Positions 1 through 11,977 of a stretch of 64,000 nucleotides of DNA are shown in pieces (the first letter of the stretch is position 1; the number at the start of each line of letters is the position of its first letter). Made by a program: the position numbers and the translations under genes. Origin of the DNA: Sarcomyxa edulis (taxonomy: Eukaryota > Basidiomycota > Agaricomycetes > Agaricales > Mycenaceae); the NCBI GenBank assembly GCA_009761415.1, contig QUOL01000015.1:124001-188000 (forward strand), given 5' to 3'. The notes under the pieces are model-generated. The model saw only the letters and a list, made by a program, of their open reading frames with translations. It was not told where the DNA came from and did not search any database.

Positions 1-106
1 CTTAAATAATTGATTTGCACAGATGGACACATATACAGAATAGAAAATAAACAAAGATAGATAGAGAATCCTAGAGCTCAGCGCAAACAAATGCCTGTGT
101 TTCAGT

Positions 107-1621
107 TCAACATCCCATCTCGACACCGTCATACGGACTAGCACAAATGATATGAGCCACATGTCACAGAAAGAGGGCAGGTCATCTTTACGCACCCGTC
201 ATGGTTCGACTCATCTCCTTCGAAGATGTTAGGAACATCTCCCGTGGTGCATAGATCACTGGTGTTATCTTGGCCTGGTTACGTGAAGAGCATCAGATAT
301 CGAACTTGTCGAAAGGAGAATCGCGAGATATACCTGGGCAGGAATCCCACGATCCAGAGTCTTCGATATGGATTTCTCCCGAGGGGTGGTGGAAACCAAG
401 GAATCTACCTAAGGTATGGTCATTGGTAAACAATCAGCTTTCTTATGCTCTACCTGACTAAATCTTGCCTGGTAAGATGGGGACGAAATCCTCCCTAGAG
501 TGCCCAGTATATCAGCATGCAGAGCTCTCTTTGATGTGCGAGGAAGACTTACATGTTGTTGATACGATTCACAGATATGTGAGCATCAACATAGTCAGCG
601 AACGCTTGATTTCCAACCTTGAGATATGTCAGTACCCTCAGTTACTTCATGATGGAAACGAGGACATACCCGAGGCATTCCGTAGCCTATGACTTTGACA
701 GTAGCGTCTGTCAGGTGGAGAGGCAGATAAATTCCATCCAGAAGGGCAATAGCGGCGCCTTTGGAAGCAGTGAACTTGTCAGCGACGCGATGATAACGCT
801 ACAGCTTATCAATGTGGAAGTCTACTCGCCTAGACTGTGCCCAACCACTGTTACATCTGATGTCCCGAATTTTGACATAGCAGACTCCACTGCTGCGAGA
901 ACATTTGTCGCGGTTCTGCATTATAACTGTCAAGTCACGAACGTCAACAGATGATGTAGATGTGGACTCACTTCGCCTGTTCAGATGCGAAACCATTGTG
1001 CACCTCGACAGAGCTACTGACTCCGGGGAAAAGAGTCGAATCAAGTCCTTCCAAGAAGAAATCTGCATCGGTGATGATGGGAAGACTAGAACCAGAATAA
1101 GTAACGCGTCATTATTGGGAAATCTAGGCTTACATCTTGGAGGTATCTGTTCCCTGATGAGACACGATGACAGTCTTGAGTGTTGGATCAAATCCGACAA
1201 ACCCTGAACATGGAACAGAGATGCCCTCGTTGAATGATATGGCCCACGTGACGGCAAAAATGGCTCATCACTCACAGAATTGAGTAGCGTCGCCGTCGCC
1301 GCCAGAAGCAACGGGTTCAAAGCCGGGGTTGGCGTCGCAGTTGGCTAAGGACACGCCGATAAGTCAACGACCATTCCCGAAACATACTATAAACACGTGC
1401 TTACTTCCACAAGTCCATGTCAACGTGACGCTCGCATCGCAATACCCGGTACTCGCATAGAACGTGTACGGTTTGAAGGTCTCGATAGCGGAGGAACTGA
1501 GGGTCGTAATGCTCTGCCGCGCGTCCAAGTGGGGAGAAGGTGCTGGTGCCGCATTGACAGCCAAAGCACCTAGGAGGAGCGCGACAGTGACAGAAGGCAT
1601 GGAAAGACGGATGTTAAGCAT
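107..1621 (-). CDS. Secreted class-3 (fungal) triacylglycerol lipase, copy A
   Basis: Predicted extracellular lipase hydrolysing acylglycerol esters. The ATG at 1619-1621 opens a hydrophobic signal peptide ending in VNAAPAP. A second in-frame ATG 7 codons later is an alternative start. The spliced protein shows SGGDGDATQF, GFVGFDPTLKTVIVSHQGTD, the nucleophile elbow VGHSLG (catalytic Ser), YGMPRVGN, the EDFVPILPG loop supplying the acidic residue, and HHPSGEIHIED with the catalytic His. It ends PYDGVEMGC. All family landmarks are present, so it should be active. It is a paralogue of the lipase at 5502-6939 with shared intron positions, but two of its introns need GC donors (759-829 and 409-468), and it keeps a last intron the other copy lacks. 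It lies in tandem behind the GH5 gene. Family assignment is from PF01764 motifs; substrate range is unknown. Confidence 0.88.
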
Positions 1622-2314
1622 GGTGCAATTTGCGACCGCGACAAAGCTGGCAAAGAGTAACCCAGAGGCTCCGTTGAAGTTCTTCGCATTCTACATCAAG
1701 GTACTTATATAGAATCATGTAGGCATCCAATTATAGTCATTCATGTCAATGTTGGGGTGGGAGCGTGCGTCCACGAGCCTACGAAATCATTTTTCAATAT
1801 GGTCCGATACGAGGATTGGGGCATCGGAATCGATAATCAGTTACGAGGCCCCCTTCCAAGCGGCCCCAAGCACGTACGCATAAATGTTGTGTGTTGTGCA
1901 GCACGAGTCGGACGAAGTTGGGGGGAAACCGGTTGGGGAATGGGATTATACAAGTCCGATTTGCAGCAGAGTCGAAGTAATGCAAATTGGGAGAAGCATT
2001 CAGCATTTCTAGATGCTAGAATCCCCAAAGAGGACTAAGATAGATCTCAAATTCTAATAGCCGTATAGAGGATTTCATGTGGCCCTGCCCCAAGCACGCG
2101 TACCACGCGCGCATGAGAAAATAGTCATGGGACGCATGTGCGATGTTTAGGAGGACTTACTGAAGGGAAGAGACAAAACTAGACATTTTAATTCGGTTTA
2201 CAGCTGCGTCTTGACATCGATATCATGCATCATTCCTGTCGAGCTTATATAGTACAACGATTGGTTGATCAGATCCAATTCGGACTGTATCCTCACAACA
2301 ACGTCGAAGGATGA
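1622..2314. other. Intergenic, lipase A promoter and GH5 3' flank
   Basis: This 693-bp stretch lies between the start of lipase A and the end of the GH5 gene, both on the minus strand. Apart from the TATA-like element I see no gene, RNA or clear repeat. The open frames here have no recognisable content. Confidence 0.5.
1704..1711 (-). promoter_or_regulatory. Candidate TATA box of lipase copy A
   Basis: On the minus strand the sequence reads TATATAAG about 83 nt upstream of the lipase ATG at 1621. Position and sequence suit a TATA element. No transcript start can be seen. Confidence 0.4.
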
Positions 2315-4603
2315 TCATGTTGAGGTGATGTAAGGATCGCAAACGTGTGGGTCGTTGATTTTCGAAGGATCCTGGGTGAGAAAGCCTAAGCTGAGTCCTT
2401 CCAGGTACGACCTGTGATAATCGATGAGTTAGGATAGAAAACCACTCCTCGGGTCCCCGACAAGAGAGGAAGATTGTTCGCTCACCATTGTCTACCGAGA
2501 TCACCTGCCAATGTCGATTTCTCCACCTTGAAATTCCAGAACTGCCAATATACGTCAAGCAAACGACAAGCGGACATGCATCTAGGGTACTCACGATCCA
2601 CCCTGCACCTTTCGAATAAGCCAACTTTTGAGCGTCAGCCCATTTGTGGAGGAAGTCGTCCGTTGCATTGAATTGCGTCGGGAGACCCCATTCGCCGAAC
2701 CATAGCGGTGTATTACCTAGGGCGGCATCGGCTTGTACGCGATTTAAGTCTATACAGTACAGAAAAAGTGATGATCAGTATGTTTGGATATGAATTGTGG
2801 CGCGAGAAACGAACTGCAAATGCTAGTCAAGTACGCGTCTTCGTTCGGATCAGCTACACCCTGTATCAGATACAAAATGAGTTCAGTGTACGAACTTGCT
2901 GTTAATCGAACGAGCAGAATAATCACCCCGAAACTGCGCAAACAAAATTAGCAGACTTCTGCCAGAGATGGAAGAGAAAACTCACGAATAATACAAATGA
3001 TTATCATACCCTTGAGGTCCGATCTTGGCATCTGCTGGATTGGAAGGATTGTTGTTTTGCCAATTGATATCCATGAAGCTGGAAACATCAGTGGTTCGTA
3101 TTCGTCAGTGCTCGTAACCCTACCATCGCATCGAACGTGCATGAAAAGATTTGATAAGTACGCACTTCGTGGTCAACGGATCACGAGTCGGGATATGTGC
3201 AAATTCGGGAGCGCCCGATGATGATGACAATGTCGACTGGAACCCAAATTCGATGGCGATTTGGATCAGAATAGGGATGGCAGCTTCTACGGCGGATTGC
3301 ACCTCCGAATTGAATATTGAGGCGTTTGAGACTTGTCCCAGAGCCGCTGTGAAGTTGGAGGAAGTGGAGATGCCGCTTACGGCAGGGGAAAATCCTGGAA
3401 TCTGAATTCCGAGGCTGAATTCTACTGCTCTGACTACTTGGACGAAGTTCTTCTGAACTATAGAATATGATTGTAAGCAAATGAAAAGGGGAGATCTCGT
3501 TGCGATTGGTACGCACAGTCTCCATAGTCTGGTGTCATGGCGGCGTTCATGATAGGCTCGTTTACTGCTTCGATAGCCACAACATTGGAGAAGTTCGGAT
3601 CGAGATGCGATAGCGAAGTCATGATGGCTGTCCATACTAGAGCACGGTGGTAATTGTATGGAGTCTGTAAGTATGCTTAGTCGACATCGCTATTCGGTCT
3701 CATCAAAACATACGTAGAATTCAACATCGTTCGTGCACCTTGGTGAAGAGAATTCGCACGTTAAGTGAAACTCTTCGATTGGAGATCGAAAGAACTAACC
3801 GTCCAGTGAACATTTGCCCAGGGGTCTGGACACCCGGGAGCGCGTGATGGTCAAGGATGGCCACGATGCCAGCGTCGCCGAGCTGTTTTAATCCTCGTCG
3901 CTGCATATAGTAACATCAGTTTCGAGCCCAGTGGAAGTGCAACAAGCGCGTACAAGCTGAAGGAGGCCACCCCTTGGGTAGAATTCGGTCTTGCGATCCA
4001 CCAGTGCTTCGACAATCCAATACCCAAGCTGATCCGCGTGGTCTGAGCGAATCGTATTCTATAAATGTGTGGGATGGACTTACGGGTATCCGAACGGTAT
4101 TGATACCGGCAGCTTTGAGTTGATTGACATCATCCTGAGTGAACCAAGACGTCCTGGAAGAAAACAATTGAGTATTTGGGATTATACATATGCGACGGAG
4201 ACACAAACCAATGCTTGGCGAAAATAGAATCCACCGTTTTCGGATAGGCTTGAGCGAATGCGCTGGAGAGTTATTGGCAAAATGATGGAGATGTGGAAGC
4301 CGAGAATGGCTCACAATTCGCTAGCTATGCAAGTTGAGCAGTCGTTACACTGCTGCCCTCCCATGGCAAGCCATTCTATGGGCAATCAGTATCAGTATTT
4401 TGAAGCGGCAAATATACAGCTCACCAGCAGGCAGCATCCAAGACTCAAGTACAAGCCTTCGAAGACCTTCAATAAATAGATAGATGAAGCAAATAAATCA
4501 GCACATACCATGAACCTAGATTCACCCCATAAATCTTGCTCGGGAGTCCAGCATGGACACTTGATAGAAACAGCGATAGCGCCAGGGGGAGAAAGGGCAA
4601 CAT
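2315..4603 (-). CDS. Secreted glycoside hydrolase family 5 glucanase
   Basis: Predicted secreted retaining beta-glucanase (exo-1,3- or endo-1,6-glucanase type) acting on fungal or plant wall glucan. The ATG at 4601-4603 opens a signal peptide ending near SSVHAG, then IYGVNLGSWLVLESWMLPAG, a Cys-containing GGQQCNDCSTC segment, SWFTQDDVNQL and GINTVRIP. The general acid/base lies in VNEPIMNAA (about 3550-3600) and the nucleophile in WFGEWGLPTQF (about 2670-2700). It ends near DPHVCDPYITST at 2317. The gene is broken by many short introns; the first acceptor must be the second of two nearby AGs to avoid a stop. GH5 membership is secure from the NEP and GEWG motifs, but subfamily and linkage specificity are not. 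It is flanked by two lipase paralogues, which suggests a small extracellular-hydrolase neighbourhood. Confidence 0.85.
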
Positions 4604-5501
4604 GACGGGTGCACATCGTTATGGGGGGGAATCATGAGTTTTAAAGGAGAGGGTGTACCAAGTCAGCGGACGAGAAGACACTAAAACACACCTTAACGCC
4701 TTAGGACTTCGGATGCACGTTATACCGCAGTGAATATACTGCCGTAGTATATACGTGGCGTGTCTCTTCAAGACTTCGATCCCCTGCTATCCTCGCGTTG
4801 CAAAACGCTGTCTTGCTTCGAGACCATCCTAGAGGGGTACGGTCTCTCTGAATATAGTATTTTTGTTCCGCATGGTGGTCAGGAGAGCTGCTGTCAATGT
4901 GTTCGTACGTTATCGTGGTCGACGGATGGAAATAAATAGAAAATAAAAGCAGGATGAAGCATCGATGTCGTTGAGAAAGAAGAGGAATGGCGACCAGATG
5001 ACTCGGCCATGGTGGTCCTATGACCGACTGCCCACGCTGAGCAGGAATCGTACCTTGCTCGGACCCCGCCAGTAGACATTCTTCGACGTTCACCTCAAAC
5101 TCTCTTCATCAGTATATACAGTGCCAAATTGTCTAGCACTGGAAGATCGTCGAGATGGCTGGAGAGTCGAGACGTGATCTGGCGCGTCTTTTGCATTCGA
5201 TTTTCATCGTCTGAAGTGATCATAATTCGAATCCAACTTGCTAACGCGTCGACGCCGTATCTGTTTGGAGGATCCAGCGCTACGAACTGCAAGCTTGTCT
5301 GTCGTCAATATCAAGTCGATATAGCCATTCCTCCGCTGGCTAGTTATCCGCTTTAGACGGTAATCCTCGTCCCACGGATATGTTTTATGTAAATCCTTAT
5401 GTCTTCTATATTGTGATCTTGGCACCATGACACTCGCATTCTCCCACTGTCGACTACATTCTCTCCTTTTTCCCTCCCACTCGTTGCCCGACCAAAAAAA
5501 A
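4604..5501. promoter_or_regulatory. Divergent promoter region, GH5 gene and lipase B
   Basis: This 898-bp region separates the start codons of the minus-strand GH5 gene and the plus-strand lipase, so it must carry both promoters. I see AT-rich tracts (for example near 4735-4755 and 5400-5412) but no element I can name. No gene is supported here. Confidence 0.45.
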
Positions 5502-6939
5502 ATGGGAGCTCAAGGCTGGATTCTGTCTGTTTTGGCCATCCTAGGCGCTGTGCTATCTGTTCGTGCCGCACCTGCGGTTTCTTCTCACCTGGAGGCCCGG
5601 CAGACCATCACAACCCTTGCTTCGACGCAAATTGCTGCATTCAAGCCATACACGCACTATGCTAGTACGGCGTACTGCCAGCCTTCTGCTACACTTACTT
5701 GGTCTTGTGGAGGTGAGTCCTTTCCAGGTTACATGGTACTGCCGTTCTGAAGAGCGCCGCGTTTCTTGTAGATAATTGCAACGCCAATCCAGGCTTTCGA
5801 CCGGTGGCTTCTGGCGGGGACGGTGACGCGATACAGTTCTGTAAGTGGCTAGATTCACTTGATGTTTTGCATTATGTTTCTCATCCCGCGTTCTTTCGCC
5901 TAGGGTACGTCGGTTTCGATCCGACTTTGAAGACTGTCATTGTAGCGCATCAGGGAACAGATCCGTCGGAGTTGTATGTCGATTCTCTGTCTTTATTCGA
6001 CTAGACGATTGACTTAACGATACACGCCAGCCTCGCCGTATTGACAGACGCGAATTTCTTCCTCGGATCTTTGACATCCAACCTTTTCTCCGGCATCAGC
6101 TCTTCAATACAAGTGCACAGCGGGTTTGCCGCTGAGCAAGCCAAGTGAGTTCCAAGTTTCTCTGTGTCCACGGTCTCTTATGTTTTGTTCGGTTTAGGAC
6201 GGCATCTACCATTCTTGCAGCAGTCCAATCTGCTCTCACACTCTTTCAAGCCAACCATGTTACTGTAGTCGGTCATTCTTTAGGTGCCCTTTCTTTCTCC
6301 TGCTCGCAGCTCGCAGCTTAAAGCTCACCACTGCGACTCATAGGTGCTGCTCTAGCCTTGCTAGACGGCGTTTATCTCTCGCTTCATCTGCCCAACGTCA
6401 CGTTGGCAACTATAACTTACGGGATGCCTCGGGTATGTCTTTCCCTATTGTCATTACAGGCCAGCTTTTAAACTTCCATACTTAGGTTGGCAATCAAGCA
6501 TTTGCTTCCTACGTCGATGCACATCTGAATGTCACACATATCAATAACAGGTATGATAGAGACTAGCAATCTAAATTCATCTGATCAATTGTCGTCAACC
6601 AACAGAGAAGACCTCGTGCCTATAATCCCCGGTAAGTGTACAACTCACATCGTAGCAAGACGACGAGTCTCACGTTCCTTCCATTGCAGGTCGACTATTG
6701 GGCTTCCATCACCCTTCGGGTGAACTCCATATCGAAGACTCTGGTTCTTGGGTGTCATGCCCCGGTCAGTCTTCGTATATTACATCCAGTGAATCTTATT
6801 CATGATTATCGTCGTGTCTGTATTTTCAGGCGAGGACAACACCAGCTCTAAATGCATCGTAGGAGATGTGCCCACCATCTTCGAAGGTAATATGACCGAT
6901 CATTTGGGGCCGTACGATGGTGTTGAGATGGGATGTTGA
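5502..6939 (+). CDS. Secreted class-3 (fungal) triacylglycerol lipase, copy B
   Basis: Predicted extracellular lipase of about 304 residues from ten exons (5502-5712, 5772-5840, 5904-5973, 6031-6144, 6198-6283, 6344-6432, 6486-6550, 6606-6631, 6690-6764, 6830-6939). The ATG at 5502 is chosen because it opens directly into a signal peptide (hydrophobic to about residue 21, then AAPAV). The catalytic Ser is about residue 181 in VGHSLG, the acidic residue is in REDLVPIIPG, and the His is in HHPSGELHIED. Exon 8 is only 26 nt. All introns are GT-AG, including those at the positions where copy A has GC donors. The C-terminus GPYDGVEMGC matches copy A, but here it reads through without the last intron. 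Secretion and lipase fold are well supported; the substrate is not. Confidence 0.9.
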
Positions 6940-7218
6940 AGCTCATGTCGACCTTGATATCGCGCGACGAGTACTTACCAATTCAATATCACCAGTTTCT
7001 CGTCAAAAAAAAAAGGTGTGACACTTCTGAAGTCGTAAAGTCACGCCGCGTGATGTTACTAACACGCATACGGTCCGACATCTCCGGCGCTAAACAGTTT
7101 CTCAGAAGACTAAAAATAACATGCTTGATGCGGAAAATTGCATAATGAAGAGCGCTCGCGTTTCCCGATCGTGGGATTGGTTGACTTGCAAGTTGTACCT
7201 CTCTTGACGACACCACCC

Positions 7219-9443
7219 ATGGACAACTCACTGTCCGGTTTTTCTCCTGCGAGTGCCAGGTCCTTGTCTCCTCGTCCCTCCATGCGTGACCGACCACCTC
7301 TACCCCAAGGACCCCGTACTCGAAGACGTACCGGCGCTTCCTCGATGGAAGTCAGTACCAGTAGCTCGTCCTCAGATTCCAACCTACTATGCAGTCCCGA
7401 TCCTATATCTCCTCCTTCATGGTCTCTACCCCCATCAGCTTCATCTACATCTTCCGACAAGAAATTCCTATCTCCTATCTCCGAATCATTTCCCCCGACA
7501 GCTACAGCTACAGCTGTCGTCCAAGAAGATGTCACGATCAAACTACCTTCCCATTCCCCTGAACCTATCGTCAAAACCATCCCAAAAGTGAAAGTGACCG
7601 GTCTCACTCCACCCCCCCACATCACATTCGACCCCATACCCATCCAATGGAAAGGCATCTCACTAGAAGCAGCTCAATGGACCTACACATCCAAAGAACT
7701 CCAAAGTATCGTATCGCGTGCCATCCGCTCCTCCGCACACGTATCCTTCATCCGCCTTCTCTCCACCGAGATCCTCGACCACAGCCTCCCAGCCGAATCA
7801 GAACGGCTGGGCACGTTGAAAGCCATCACTCAGTCGAAGTACCGTTTCCAGGTGCATCGCCGGACGATGTTGTTGCAGGCTTTGAATTCGTTTAGTTTGT
7901 CTCCCGGAGACAAACATAGGGACGGGGATGATGGAGGTGTAGCCATCACGACTAGACTCGTCAGCCAACTTTCGGAGACTACTGCAGAGTGTGATCGTCT
8001 CATGGAGGAACTCTTGCAAATAGCGGATCAGCAGGCTCAGATCGCGAAGCTGCAGGATGTACATTGGGCGAGTGCCCTCGCGATCGCTTTGCGAAAGGTA
8101 TGTATACCTCCACATTCCTCCCCCTCTCATTTCCACTATTCTTGACATAGCTCCCTACTAGCTTAACGGAAGTTACGCTCGACGTACCGCCGAACTCGTC
8201 GCCTCAAAAGAAAAGATCTCACAGCTCGAAGGAGAACTGGAAGATGCATGGAAAGCCGCCGAGAAACTGGCTAAAGAGATCGACGATATGGATATGGATA
8301 TCATCGGTTCTGACGATGAGGGAGAGGCTATCATCGAGAGGGCGGAGATCGTTGCTATGCCGAAGAATGTCGAGACTCAGGCTATCGTGTATACGTTGGG
8401 GTTGGGGAAATCAGTACCTGAGAGCAGTACTCCGGCCGACGAGGAGCCCAAGCGGGATAACGACCCTGAACCTCAGGCCATCCGGGAAACGAATCTAGTT
8501 TCGGACACAGCAACTATTCGCAGTTTCCGAAGCGCTCGCAGCGTCCGTCCCGGTCCCGGGGAACCTAGCAGACTCAGCATCGTCTCAGCCGCAAAACGAC
8601 GAAGCACACGAACGTCCCTAGGGAGTCTACGACTCCCTAATAGTAATAGTAAAAAGCAGTACGCGAGTTTGGGACATCACTATAATATGCAGTGGGATCC
8701 GAAGACACCACCTCCCGTTCCGGATTTGCCGAAGGCTTATCATGTCCAGCCGCCGTCGTCTTTCCTCTTCTTTGACGATGATTCTGGGTCTCCGGATACG
8801 GTTGATGGTGTGAGGGAGTCTGATGTGGCGGAGGCGGGGTATACTCTACCGCTACCAGTACCACTAGCAATGGTGGATGACTCGGGATCGCGTGGTGCGA
8901 GACGGCATACAAGTGAGGATATTATGCATATGAGGGGCCCACGTTCGCTTGCGACCATCCGTCCTGTCGCGCTGGATGATATCGATTTGTTAACTCGGTC
9001 TCGGCAACCTCAAGGTATGTTACTTCCAAGCATCTGTCTATCGATATACTACTGATTGACCAATGCATTCCACAGGTCTCACTTACCCACCATCCAAATC
9101 CAAAGTCAATCCCACCACCAGTACCATTCCATCCATGTGGCTCAACGTCGACACTCGCACCCCTCCGCCAAAAGTACCACAAGTACCACCAGCACCGCAG
9201 GATGACATCGATATCCCACTAGCACCACATGCGCAGGATGACATCGAAACCACAACACCCATTGGCATGATCAAACCTACACCAGATTCCGGGAAACTTT
9301 CCGGTCTCAGCTCGTATAACAAGCTCAAAAGTCTGACAAAACGATATTCCCTCCCATTCCCAATGACAATGACACGGTTAAGTAGAAGGTCTTCTTCGTC
9401 TTCAAGACCGTCATCGCATCAAAGTCAAGGGTCGATGACTTGA
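7219..9443 (+). CDS. Uncharacterised Ser/Pro-rich basidiomycete protein
   Basis: About 699 residues from three exons (7219-8097, 8162-9014, 9076-9443), whose summed length is a whole number of codons. The ATG at 7219 has good context (CCCATGG). An open frame reaches upstream, and its first ATG at 7138 is a weaker alternative. Residues 1-130 are Ser/Pro/Thr-rich. Residues about 140-330 are more structured, with a helical coiled-coil-like stretch (RLVSQLSETTAECDRLMEEL and KEKISQLEGELEDAWKAAEK). The C-terminal half is again low-complexity, with many basic/Ser patches. There is no signal peptide, membrane segment or motif I recognise. It may be a cytoskeletal or signalling scaffold, but that is only a guess from composition. 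Confidence 0.75.
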
Positions 9444-10043
9444 CATATGATCTTTCGTTGTCTTATTTCCCTACTGTATTGTATCTCCTACGCCAGAATC
9501 GCATGTCGTGAGTTCTGTGTCCTATGTATTCATTCCCCTTCCTTTTCCTTATGGATGTATTTGTTCCACCTCACCTCATTATTTATTTATCTTCAATATC
9601 CTGTTGTACATACCATACCATACCAACATACCTTGCATATCCATACCATTATATACACTCTATTTGACCGGGATCAAGAAGAACGCCACTGAGCTTCATA
9701 TGATAGTATATCCAACGCTCGAAATTCAAGTCAGCAGAACATCAACCCGAGTGTGGAAAAGTTGTGGAAAACCTCTGATAGCATACGTTCAGATGAATAT
9801 TATTCCAGATCCAGACCCAGAGCAGAGCAATGAAACTGTTAGTACACATTCACATACATACGAACTCAAACGCGACGCGTCAGATTTATGGTAGCTACAA
9901 GCCGTAGATGTCGACGCCAACGCCACTCCATCGATATCCTATCCCATCCCAATAGACTCCAACGATATCCCATCCCATCCCATCCCGATAGACAGATAAA
10001 AGATGCCTCTTTTCGCAAATGCATCACGACCTCCCCACACCAA
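9444..10043. other. Convergent intergenic spacer
   Basis: This 600-bp gap lies between two convergent 3' ends. It holds T/A-rich 3'-flanking sequence and a short CCCATCCCATCCCGATA-type repeat cluster around 9935-9995. No gene is supported. Confidence 0.5.
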
Positions 10044-11762
10044 CTATACAATAATCCTCCCCCTCCCTCTTCCCCTACCCCTAGCTCTTCCCCTCCCCAT
10101 CCCTCTGCCTATGCCTCTGATCATGTATCCATTAGCATTGGCGTCGACGTCGACGTCGACGTGTACGACCCCCCCTCTTGGATACCCATACGCACCTCTA
10201 CCTCTGACACCATCTCTAGGCTGCAGAGACGGCACCTGACCGTTCGAAGGATCGACGTCCATCGACGCATCCGCCGATTCTGTCTTACCTCCTGATCCAG
10301 CCCCGTACCCGCCTCTTCCCTCACGTGCCCCTGCCACTCCAGCACCTCTCATCTCACCCCTCCCTCGGAACCCACCCCCACCCCCGCCCCTCCCCCTGCC
10401 CCGGCCACGTACATCCGCCCCACCGATACTTCGTACATCCGCCCCACCGATACTTCGTACATCCACCCCACCGATACTTCGTACATCCGCCCCACCGATA
10501 CTTCGTACATCCACCCCACCTCGTACATCCACCCTTCCTCGTACATCCACCCCACCTCGTAAATCAACCCCACCCCGATATTCCCCTATATTGACACCTC
10601 GATATCCCCCACCTCCCCCCGAAGCGACGAACCCCCCCAGGCCACCCCTCCCACCCCCACCCCCACCTCTCCCGAACCGAATCGAAGAAGGGACGAAGGA
10701 GAGGGAGAGGGAGAGTGTGTCCATTGAGGTTGTTAGGTCGTCTAGTTTAGTGTTTGGGTTAGTATTCGTATTCAGGGTGTTTGTGGAAGACGCGAGGCTG
10801 GTGTTGGTTGGAGGTGATGCGACACTGTTGGTGGTCGGAGGCGACGCGACACTTTCGTTGTTGTTGGTCGGAGCCTGAGGTGAGGTGGGGTTTCGTCTCT
10901 TGGACGCGTTCACCGGTGTCGCCTGAGCCTGAGCCTGATCTGGAGTGGTTAGTTGTTCCTCTGTATCGTTATCATCCGTGATCATCTTCTCATCTGTCTC
11001 TGTTTCCGGGTTAGCACCATCCTCCACCTCCTCCTCCCCAAACCGTCCCCCCCTCTCCCTCCCCCCCTCCCTCTCCTTCCACTCCCCCCTAATCATACTA
11101 GCCCCCTCCCCCCACTTCTTCAACAGCCCCCCAACGCCTTTATTAGTAACAGCGAAGAAATACTCTTTCGGGAATGCGTGTGCTTGAATTAGGTGGAGGC
11201 GTCGTGCTTTGGGGGTTAGGAAGAGGCGGGGGCATGTGGATGTGGGTAGGTGGCATGCGAACTGTGGGTGGGTGTGGGTGAGTAAGGGTGTAAGTGAGGG
11301 TGTGGGTGTTGGGGAGGGAAGGGAAGGGTGATGGGGTGAGGTGAGGAGGGACGTACAGTTTTTTCACCGCGGAGTTTCCGTAGAGCGATTAATGGATCGT
11401 GGCATTCTGTCTGATGCTAATGCACGGTAAAATATGAGAGACATGTATTCCGCGCACGATGTTACTGGCGCGCTCACCAACTCCAACAACCGCTCATCCG
11501 GAAAAACACATCCACACCCATTCTGTTCACACACATGAGCATGATACATCGCATAATGCGCTTCTAGGTCCTTGACATTAGCGATGGGTGTTGGATGGTG
11601 GGTGCATGTTGGTGGGAGGGTACAAAGGAGTGCGTTCGAGTGGGCGGTTGTGGTGGTTGTTCGAGAGAGTTTTGAAGGGTGGTGGGTGTCACTGTGTTGG
11701 AGGGAGGATGAGGAGGAGGAGGATGAGTGTGTGGAGTTGGAACGGTGGCGTTTGAAGGACAT
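10044..11762 (-). CDS. ZNF511-like C2H2 zinc-finger protein with RGG tail
   Basis: Probable nucleic-acid-binding protein. The ATG at 11760-11762 gives MSFKRHRSNS followed by a Ser-rich lead. Then come C2H2-type Cys/His pairs: CTLPPTC, DLEAHYAMYHAHVC, CGCVFPDERLLELHQTECHD and, after two introns, FACHLPTSTCPRLFLTPKARRLHLIQAH plus FPKEYFF. The spacing and the HD...K.F.C..CP..F..R..H..H.FP..F order match metazoan ZNF511. After residue about 190 the protein becomes acidic and Asn/Thr-rich, then a roughly 200-residue Gly/Arg tail with RGRGRGRG and DVRSIGGA repeats to the stop at 10044. Human ZNF511 has no such tail, as far as I know. Introns lie near 11415-11485 and 11230-11350. Role in the fungus is unknown; RNA binding by the RGG tail is inference. 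Confidence 0.8.
10408..10572 (+). repeat. 24-bp minisatellite inside the RGG-tail coding sequence
   Basis: Tandem copies of a 24-bp unit (GTACATCCGCCCCACCGATA plus CTTC, with CCG/CCA variants), followed by shortened 15-bp derivatives. On the minus strand they encode DVRSIGGA/V repeats and DVRGGV/RV repeats. The array is in frame because 24 and 15 are multiples of three. Confidence 0.9.
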
Positions 11763-11977
11763 GTTAGAGGGAGGACGAGGTGAGGATGGTGAGGTGAGGT
11801 GAGATGAGTGGGTGCCATGTGCCAGCAATGATATACTAGGCAGGTGAACCGGCTTGGCGCGACTGGCCGGCTCGAACTGACTGGTTCGGTTGTGGTTCGA
11901 TTTGTGTAAGACGCGTCCCCGATCTCTTAACCGCAATTCCTCTCTCATTGACCTGGAATCTTCATCTTGGTACTGAC

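Noticed and set aside
7110..7658. 182-codon minus-strand frame opposite the Ser/Pro-rich gene
   Set aside because: It is the antisense shadow of a Ser/Pro-rich coding exon.
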